A DNA stretch of 64,000 nucleotides. Source: Vibrio cortegadensis (GTDB lineage: Bacteria > Pseudomonadota > Gammaproteobacteria > Enterobacterales > Vibrionaceae). This document shows, one piece after another, positions 58,137-64,000 of the stretch. The notes beneath the pieces are model-generated. The model did not search any database. It was given only the letters and a program-made list of their open reading frames with translations, and was not told the origin of the DNA. The stretch lies in contig NZ_AP025472.1 in NCBI RefSeq assembly GCF_024347395.1, forward strand, positions 558,001 to 622,000, read 5' to 3'. Both the position numbers and the translations under genes were made by a program. Numbering within the stretch: the first letter of the stretch is position 1; the number at the start of each line of letters is the position of its first letter.

Positions 58137-60191
58137 TTAACTTGTTTTAACTAAAGCGGCTTGGTTAACCGCGGTTTCAATATTATAAGGGCTGTTTTTT
58201 AGCTTGATGGCGATCTCTTTTGCTGGCAGTGGTTTATCAAATAAGTAACCTTGGAACTGTGTACAGCCCAGATCTTTAAGCGAATTGAGCTCAAGGACTT
58301 CTTCAACACCTTCAGCAATGACTTCTAGATTCAACCGTCTTGCGGTCATAATGATGGTATCAACAAGGGCTTGATCGCTTTCATCTAAATGCAGTTGAGT
58401 CACAAAAGATCGATCTATTTTTAAAACATCGACCGCTAAGTGTTTAAGATAGCGCAATGAAGAGTAACCAGTCCCAAAGTCATCTATCGATATTTGTATA
58501 TCTCGCTCTTTCAATTCGGCCATTTTCTTGATGGCGCCTTCAATGTTCTCTAGCAGCAAACTCTCTGTTATCTCTAATTCGATATGTTGACCACTAATCC
58601 CTGCTTGCGCTAGAGCATCGAAGATATGATCGACAAATGATTCTTGTGAGAATTGGAGCGGACTGATGTTGATGGCTAGGCGCTTAAATGTTGGAGGAAG
58701 AACCCCTTCTTTTTTCCATGCGGCGTATTGGTAACAAGCCTGCTCAATGATCCAGTCGCCAATTTGTAAAATTTGCCCTGTCTCTTCGGCAATCGGCATG
58801 AATATCCCGGGAGGGAGTACCCCTTTTTCTGGGTGATTCCAACGAATGAGTGCTTCTACGCCAATGATCTGCTGATGTTGATTGACTTGCGGTTGGTAGT
58901 AAAGCTCCAGTTGATGCTTGTTTAGCGCCTCATGTAGCCCTTTCTCAATCTCCAAAAAGGATTCTACCTGCGCCTGCATCTCTGGCTCATAGAACATGTA
59001 ATTGTTTCTACCCGCGACTTTCGCTCGGTATAGCGCAGTGTCGGCTTGCCTTAACACATCAATACTGGTGCTATCGACGGAAGGGAAAACCGATATTCCG
59101 ATACTCACGGTACAATAGAGTTGATGATCGTCGATTGAGTACGGGTTGGAGATCAGAGAAAGTAACTGTTTGGCGACATTGGTTGCTTCTTTTGAAGTGA
59201 GGTCAGGGACTAAGATGGCAAATTCATCACCACCAATTCTCGCCGCAACGTAGCCGGGCTTTAGCCAAGCATCAATACGAAGTGCAATGGCTTTGATTAA
59301 ATGATCCCCAATCGTATGACCTAATGAGTCATTGATGGTTTTGAAGCGGTCTAAATCAAGATAAAACAGTACGCCGCTGGTACGCGTTTTTGCGGAATCG
59401 GTAATGGTTGAGCTTAGAGTTTGAAGTAACAAGCTACGATTCGCTAATCCTGTTAATGAATCATAGTATGCGAGTTGATTGAGCTTGCCTTCTGCTTTTT
59501 CTCTGTCTTGCCATAAATCATGGAATGACGTCGCGAGGCGGCTCAGCTCATCATTTCTGTCTTTTGTTGGTAGCGGTTGAGCCTTGTTTTTATCCTGCAG
59601 AGATTGAACCCATTCAATGAGAGTTACGATAGGTTTCGACAATTTATAGTAGAAAAAAATCAGTAGGATAATGGTTAGAAGTACGTTTCGGATCAAATCG
59701 AAAAGTAAGATTCGTGAGGATTTTGCGATGAAGTCTTGTGCGATGCTCGTGCCATTAATTGAGAAACTAAGTGAGCCGACGATAACCTCAGAGTTTGGCT
59801 GATGTAATGCCGTTATGTAATGGGTTGAGGTCGGGGTTAAATAATCAGACAAGAGTTCCGAAAGGCTACCCTGGCTGACGACTTGTTTATCTTTGATTGT
59901 GAGAATATCGCCAAAATCGTCAATAATTTTTACATTAAAAATGGCAGGATCCATCATAAGGCTGGATGCCACTTGTTCTGCTAAGAGATGATTTAAGTGG
60001 TAGGCGGCTTGGCTTGCGTTAGAGTAGTTCTGGAGCAATTTGAATTGGTAGTGCTCTTCGATGCGTTGTTGCTCTTGGTGCAAATCGACTAAAATGTAAT
60101 AGAAACTAAAAAACAGCCCCAAAACGACTGAGACTAAAAAGACGGTTTTTGCTTGTTTAAATGCCAGAGAATGTACTTTTTTTGCTTTCAA
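58137..60191 (-). CDS. membrane GGDEF-EAL c-di-GMP enzyme
   Basis: Inner-membrane signalling protein of 684 residues: helix 1 (about 15-34), a small periplasmic sensor (about 35-160), helix 2 (about 165-185), a HAMP-like linker, GGDEF (ARIGGDEFAILVP, no RxxD inhibitory site) and EAL with every catalytic motif (GVEALIRW, NISPLQF, EITESLLL, DDFGTGYSSL, KIDRSF, IAEGVEE). Likely a phosphodiesterase, with possible dual activity. The start appears to be TTG (60191), as no ATG lies before helix 1. Its neighbour prfC is divergent. I do not assign a name. Confidence 0.87.
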   Translation of the reverse strand: MKAKKVHSLAFKQAKTVFLVSVVLGLFFSFYYILVDLHQEQQRIEEHYQFKLLQNYSNASQAAYHLNHLLAEQVASSLMMDPAIFNVKIIDDFGDILTIKDKQVVSQGSLSELLSDYLTPTSTHYITALHQPNSEVIVGSLSFSINGTSIAQDFIAKSSRILLFDLIRNVLLTIILLIFFYYKLSKPIVTLIEWVQSLQDKNKAQPLPTKDRNDELSRLATSFHDLWQDREKAEGKLNQLAYYDSLTGLANRSLLLQTLSSTITDSAKTRTSGVLFYLDLDRFKTINDSLGHTIGDHLIKAIALRIDAWLKPGYVAARIGGDEFAILVPDLTSKEATNVAKQLLSLISNPYSIDDHQLYCTVSIGISVFPSVDSTSIDVLRQADTALYRAKVAGRNNYMFYEPEMQAQVESFLEIEKGLHEALNKHQLELYYQPQVNQHQQIIGVEALIRWNHPEKGVLPPGIFMPIAEETGQILQIGDWIIEQACYQYAAWKKEGVLPPTFKRLAINISPLQFSQESFVDHIFDALAQAGISGQHIELEITESLLLENIEGAIKKMAELKERDIQISIDDFGTGYSSLRYLKHLAVDVLKIDRSFVTQLHLDESDQALVDTIIMTARRLNLEVIAEGVEEVLELNSLKDLGCTQFQGYLFDKPLPAKEIAIKLKNSPYNIETAVNQAALVKTS

Positions 60192-60448
60192 GGTATACCC
60201 AACTCAATCTCATCACTTATTAAGTTATAGCTCAATTTCATCTATATTTTTATAGGTTATTTGTTTTCTTGAAGATTTTGTTATCTAGGGCATGATACCA
60301 CGTGGTTTACCGCTTTTTATTGTGAATGCAGACAAATTTGCCCCGAACGCAAATATAGGGGAAAATACGCGCAAAATTGATTCATATCGCTAATCCAGAG
60401 TGCAATCTGCCCTGATGGATACATGTTAGCCCAAAGAAGATTACATTA

Positions 60449-62038
60449 ATGTCAAATACTCCGTTTATCGGTGAAGTGTCTAAACGTAGAACCTTCGCTA
60501 TTATCTCGCACCCGGATGCGGGTAAAACCACTATTACTGAAAAAGTACTCTTATTCGGAAACGCTATTCAAAAAGCGGGTACGGTAAAAGGTCGTGGCTC
60601 TAACCAACACGCTAAATCCGACTGGATGGAGATGGAAAAAGAGCGTGGTATTTCGGTTACTACCTCTGTGATGCAGTTTCCTTACAACGACTGCCTCGTT
60701 AACCTACTTGATACTCCTGGACACGAAGATTTCTCGGAAGATACTTACCGTACACTGACTGCTGTTGATTCATGCTTGATGGTTATTGATGCCGCTAAAG
60801 GTGTCGAAGATCGTACGCGTAAATTAATGGAAGTTACTCGCCTACGTGATACGCCTATCGTGACGTTCATGAACAAATTGGACCGCGATGTTCGTGATCC
60901 AATGGAAGTGTTAGATGAAGTCGAAAGCGAATTAGGCATGGCTTGTGCACCTATCTCATGGCCTATCGGTTGTGGTAAAGAGTTTAAAGGTGTGTATCAC
61001 ATTCATCGTGATGAGACGATCTTATATGAATCAGGCCACGGTCATGAGATCCAAGAGGTTCGTATCATTAAAGGTCTAGATAACCCTGAGCTTGATATTG
61101 CTGTCGGTGAAGATCTTGCTGCAAGTGTACGTGATGAATTAGAACTTGTTATTGGAGCATGTCCTGAGTTTGATCACGAGCTTTTCCTTGCTGGTGAGTT
61201 AACGCCAGTTTACTTCGGTACGGCATTAGGTAACTTTGGTGTTGACCATATGTTGGATGGCCTAACTAAATGGGCACCTGCCCCACAAACTCGCAAAGCA
61301 AATGAGCGTGATGTTGTGGCAACCGAGGAAAAATTCTCTGGTTTTGTATTTAAAATTCAAGCGAATATGGATCCAAAACACCGTGACCGTATTGCTTTCA
61401 TGCGTATCGTATCGGGAACTTACAACCAAGGTATGAAGATGAACCATGTTCGTACCGGTAAAAATGTCAGTATTTCAGATGCGGTAACCTTCATGGCGGG
61501 CGATCGTACTCGTGCTGAAACGGCGTATGCGGGCGATATTATTGGCTTACATAACCATGGCACGATTCAAATCGGTGATACTTTCACGCAAGGCGAAAAC
61601 TTGAAGTTTGCAGGTATTCCGAATTTCGCCCCTGAATTGTTCCGTCGTATTCGCTTAAGAGATCCTCTAAAGCAGAAACAGCTATTGAAAGGTTTAGTTC
61701 AACTTTCGGAAGAGGGCGCGGTACAGGTATTTCGTCCACTGCAAAATAACGATCTTATTGTGGGCGCGGTTGGTGTTCTTCAGTTTGATGTTGTTGTGGC
61801 TCGTTTGAAAGCGGAATATAACGTTGAAGCTATCTACGAAGGTGTCAACGTTGCAACAGCGCGTTGGATTGAGTGTAGTGATGCGAAGATGCTTGAAGAG
61901 TTTAAGCGTAAGAACCAAAGTAATTTAGCATTGGATGGTGGCGATAACCTATCTTATGTTGCTCCAACGATGGTGAACCTTAACCTTGCGTCAGAACGTT
62001 TCCCTGACGTTCAGTTCAGAGCGACTCGTGAACACTAA
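60449..62038 (+). CDS. prfC: peptide chain release factor 3
   Basis: GTPase that removes RF1/RF2 from the ribosome after termination. 529 residues, as in E. coli. G1 is SHPDAGKTTI, the switch regions include RGSNQHAKSDWMEMEKERGISV, G3 is DTPGHEDF and G4 is NKLDRD. C-terminal domains are intact. The 257-bp upstream gap to the divergent GGDEF-EAL gene holds no ORF. Followed by a strong terminator. Confidence 0.97.
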   Translation: MSNTPFIGEVSKRRTFAIISHPDAGKTTITEKVLLFGNAIQKAGTVKGRGSNQHAKSDWMEMEKERGISVTTSVMQFPYNDCLVNLLDTPGHEDFSEDTYRTLTAVDSCLMVIDAAKGVEDRTRKLMEVTRLRDTPIVTFMNKLDRDVRDPMEVLDEVESELGMACAPISWPIGCGKEFKGVYHIHRDETILYESGHGHEIQEVRIIKGLDNPELDIAVGEDLAASVRDELELVIGACPEFDHELFLAGELTPVYFGTALGNFGVDHMLDGLTKWAPAPQTRKANERDVVATEEKFSGFVFKIQANMDPKHRDRIAFMRIVSGTYNQGMKMNHVRTGKNVSISDAVTFMAGDRTRAETAYAGDIIGLHNHGTIQIGDTFTQGENLKFAGIPNFAPELFRRIRLRDPLKQKQLLKGLVQLSEEGAVQVFRPLQNNDLIVGAVGVLQFDVVVARLKAEYNVEAIYEGVNVATARWIECSDAKMLEEFKRKNQSNLALDGGDNLSYVAPTMVNLNLASERFPDVQFRATREH

Positions 62039-62084
62039 TCTGATTTGATCGATAGTTAGCGATAATTATTGGTTCGAACATGTA

Positions 62085-62117
62085 AAACGCCTATTGTTAA
62101 ATCAATAGGCGTTTTTT
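62085..62117 (+). terminator. prfC terminator
   Basis: AAACGCCTATTG / CAATAGGCGTTT stem with a six-base loop and six Us. Confidence 0.92.
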
Positions 62118-62255
62118 ATGCGTTCAATCTAATCTTTTGTACTTTGGCATTTATTTCTATTCATACGCTCTGATTACCGAGTTCTTATGACTGAGCCTTT
62201 ATAGCTGAGCCTGTATAACTGAGTGCCAAATAACCATGCTACACGGAGAAGTAAT

Positions 62256-62414
62256 ATGATCAAATGGCTACGAGGGTGGGTGGCTCGTTATGATCTTTGG
62301 TGTCAATCTATGGGATTAACTCCAGAGCAAAGGCGCAGTTGTGTTCCATATAAAGAAGAGCCAAAACGTGAAAATAATGAAGAATCAATGAAAAGAGAGT
62401 CAACGAATGAATGA
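62256..62414 (+). CDS. small basic protein, DUF5363-like
   Basis: A 52-residue ORF starting MIKWLRGWVARYDLWCQSMGL, with GGAGAAGTAAT as ribosome site. The pattern of Trp/Arg helix, TPEQRRSCVPYK and a charged tail resembles DUF5363, small proteins of unknown function in Vibrio that lie next to tatD-family genes; I name the family from memory. The N-terminal helix looks amphipathic and may lie on the membrane. Its last 8 bp overlap the tatD start, so the two are translated together. Confidence 0.75.
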   Translation: MIKWLRGWVARYDLWCQSMGLTPEQRRSCVPYKEEPKRENNEESMKRESTNE

Positions 62415-63192
62415 TTCGATTCGGCTATTTGACACTCACTGCCACTTTGATTTTGAACCCTTCCGACAGCATTTTAGTGATGAACTTGAAGCGGCTAAAA
62501 ACCAAGGCGTAGAGAAAATTCTCATTCCGTCAATTGGAATGAAGAATTGGGCAGAGATTCAGCGCTTATCTATACAACATGATGAGATCAGCTATGCCTT
62601 AGGTTTTCATCCTTACTTTTTGAATGACTATTTAATAGAAGATATAGATGAGTTAGAGAGAGAGTTACAGGTGTCACCGATAAAATGCGTGGCGATAGGA
62701 GAGTGCGGTTTAGATTTCGCCATTGATATTGATCATCAACAGCAAGAAGCGTTCTTTATCCGTCAAATTCAGCTGGCGAACTTAATGAAATTACCACTTA
62801 TTCTCCATTGTCGAAAAGCTCACAATAGAATGATTCAGCTACTGAAGATCCATAGACCAGGGAAAGGAGGGGTACTGCACGGCTTTTCTGGAAGCTATCA
62901 GCAAGCGATGGATTTTGTCGCGTTAGGATTCTATATCGGCGTTGGCGGTGTCATCACATACCCACGAGCGAATAAAACTAGGCAAGCGATTGCATGCTTA
63001 CCATTAACCTCACTGGTACTAGAAACGGATGCTCCAGATATGCCAATAAATGGGTGCCAAGGCCGTGCAAACCACCCTAAAAACGTGATTAACATTTTTG
63101 ATGAGTTGGTTTTGATTAGAAAAGAGACAGAGCAAACGGTTGCCTCTCAAGTGTGGGAAAATAGCCATTCTCTCTTTGCTATGTGTGAATAA
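62407..63192 (+). CDS. TatD-family metal-dependent hydrolase (YjjV-like)
   Basis: TIM-barrel hydrolase of 261 residues in the TatD DNase family. Metal ligands are visible in DTHCHFD (start of strand 1), GECGLDF, LHCRKAH, HGFSG and LETDAPDMP. It resembles E. coli YjjV more than TatD. The physiological substrate is uncertain; TatD relatives have 3'-5' DNase activity. Overlap with the upstream small gene indicates an operon. Confidence 0.9.
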   Translation: MNDSIRLFDTHCHFDFEPFRQHFSDELEAAKNQGVEKILIPSIGMKNWAEIQRLSIQHDEISYALGFHPYFLNDYLIEDIDELERELQVSPIKCVAIGECGLDFAIDIDHQQQEAFFIRQIQLANLMKLPLILHCRKAHNRMIQLLKIHRPGKGGVLHGFSGSYQQAMDFVALGFYIGVGGVITYPRANKTRQAIACLPLTSLVLETDAPDMPINGCQGRANHPKNVINIFDELVLIRKETEQTVASQVWENSHSLFAMCE

Positions 63193-63236
63193 AATCGAAA
63201 CAAAATGTTCCCTTGATGAGAAAGTTATCACTTATT

Positions 63237-63252
63237 GGTGATCTTTGTCACA
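63237..63252 (+). promoter_or_regulatory. CRP-binding site upstream of the nucleoside transporter
   Basis: GGTGA-TCTTTG-TCACA has one mismatch to TGTGA-N6-TCACA. It lies about 93 bp before the expected start from the TATAAT at 63326-63331. An overlapping dyad ATCAC-N6-GTGAT (63227-63242) may be a second regulator site. CRP control of nucleoside uptake is well established in enterobacteria and Vibrio. Confidence 0.6.
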
Positions 63253-63325
63253 TATGCGGGTGAATGACTTATGAATCTTATAAGAAAGTGTGAGGTCGGC
63301 ATTACTTTATTTCTGAGGGCGTGAG

Positions 63326-63331
63326 TATAAT
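63326..63331 (+). promoter_or_regulatory. -10 box of the nucleoside transporter promoter
   Basis: Perfect TATAAT; the -35 candidate TTACTT (63302-63307) is 18 bp upstream and weak, in line with activation by CRP. Confidence 0.6.
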
Positions 63332-63396
63332 TGCCCCCGCTTTTTAGTTCCATTTTGTTACACGCCAATACACAACTTATAAGGAAGTCATAAACT

Positions 63397-64000
63397 ATGA
63401 GCCTGTTTATGAGCCTAGTCGGCATGGTAGTTTTAATTGCAATTGCAGTCCTACTATCAGATAACCGCAAAGCTATCAATATCAGAACAGTGGGTGGTGC
63501 TTTTGCTATCCAATTTATTATCGGTGCATTCGTTCTTTATGTACCTTGGGGTCGCGATCTTCTAGCAGGTTTCTCTGCTGGTGTTGCAAACGTGATCGAT
63601 TACGGTAAAGACGGTACAGGTTTCCTATTTGGTAGCCTAGTTAACTTCTCAGTTGACGGTATCGGATTCATCTTCGCGTTCCAAGTTCTACCAACGCTGA
63701 TTTTCTTCTCTGCACTTATCTCTGTACTTTACTACATTGGTGCGATGCAAATAGTAATCAAAGTTCTTGGTGGCGGTCTGCAAAAAGCATTAGGTACGTC
63801 TCGTGCGGAATCTATGTCTGCTGCGGCTAACATCTTCGTTGGTCAAACTGAAGCACCTCTTGTTGTGCGTCCGTTTGTTCCAAAAATGACACAGTCTGAA
63901 CTATTCGCAGTAATGTGTGGTGGTCTAGCTTCTGTTGCTGGTGGTGTACTTGCTGGTTACGCTTCAATGGGTGTTCCACTAGAGTACCTTGTAGCGGCAT
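63397..64000 (+). CDS. nupC: NupC-type concentrative nucleoside transporter, 3' part missing
   Basis: Na+- or H+-coupled nucleoside importer of the CNT family, cut by the window end after 201 codons. It begins MSLFMSLVGMVVLIAIAVLLSDNRKAINIR, the usual CNT opening, and includes the core motifs FAFQVLPTLIFFSALISVLYY, SRAESMSAAANIFVGQTEAPLVVRPF and VMCGGLASVAGGVLAGYASMG. Family length is about 400. AAGGAAG is 9 bp before the ATG. The Vibrio cNT structure model came from a close relative of this type. The symbol is by family; Vibrio has several paralogues. Confidence 0.9.
   Translation, partial: MSLFMSLVGMVVLIAIAVLLSDNRKAINIRTVGGAFAIQFIIGAFVLYVPWGRDLLAGFSAGVANVIDYGKDGTGFLFGSLVNFSVDGIGFIFAFQVLPTLIFFSALISVLYYIGAMQIVIKVLGGGLQKALGTSRAESMSAAANIFVGQTEAPLVVRPFVPKMTQSELFAVMCGGLASVAGGVLAGYASMGVPLEYLVAA

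Overview
This window is a piece of the larger chromosome of a Vibrio (Gammaproteobacteria, Vibrionaceae). The evidence is a chitobiose-utilisation locus headed by a ChiS-type hybrid sensor kinase, an OmpU-like porin, and a gene order that from memory matches the stretch of V. cholerae chromosome 1 running from the chitobiose phosphorylase gene through tyrS, dacB, ompU, greA, ftsH, nusA-infB and pnp to prfC. The species cannot be named from the sequence alone. I see no prophage, insertion sequence, integron or CRISPR array, and no clearly broken gene. The only truncated genes are the two cut by the window edges.

Region 1 (1-16162, minus strand) is the chitin-disaccharide operon. In transcription order it holds a periplasmic chitooligosaccharide-binding protein, two Opp-type permeases, two ATPases, a GH9 glycosidase, a glucosamine/GlcNAc kinase, a GH20 hexosaminidase and chitobiose phosphorylase (cut at the left edge). 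ChiS lies upstream on the same strand, separated by about 660 bp of structured, gene-free DNA. The ABC system imports (GlcNAc)2 and partly deacetylated forms; the cytoplasmic enzymes split them and feed amino-sugar metabolism.

Region 2 (16340-28065) holds rsmC, an AI-2E/PerM-type membrane protein, a 38-codon cysteine-rich membrane peptide, hemL, erpA, an RND efflux pair, an M23 endopeptidase resembling ShyC, and tyrS.

Region 3 (28140-38308) has a short MgtE-type cation transporter behind a long leader with a small upstream ORF, then dacB, the porin, greA (preceded by an attenuator-like hairpin), yhbY, rlmE, ftsH, folP and glmM.

Region 4 (38545-49577) is the classical secG - tRNA-Leu(GAG) - tRNA-fMet - rimP - nusA - infB - rbfA - truB - rpsO - pnp - nlpI block, with recognisable leader hairpins and terminators.

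Region 5 (49603-63192) holds a marR/MATE pair sharing a near-identical palindrome; ubiV-ubiU and ubiT-yhbS, the anaerobic ubiquinone genes, split by a RocS-like GGDEF/EAL gene; holD-rimI; a second GGDEF/EAL gene; prfC; a small DUF5363-like gene overlapping tatD; and the first 201 codons of a nupC-type nucleoside transporter with a good CRP site upstream.

Most of the window is conserved core genome. The least explained signals are RNA-level or operator-like: the mgtE leader with its upstream ORF, a perfect 12-bp inverted repeat between chiS and cbp, the greA attenuator, the MarR-type palindromes, and a glutamine-rich extension on HolD.
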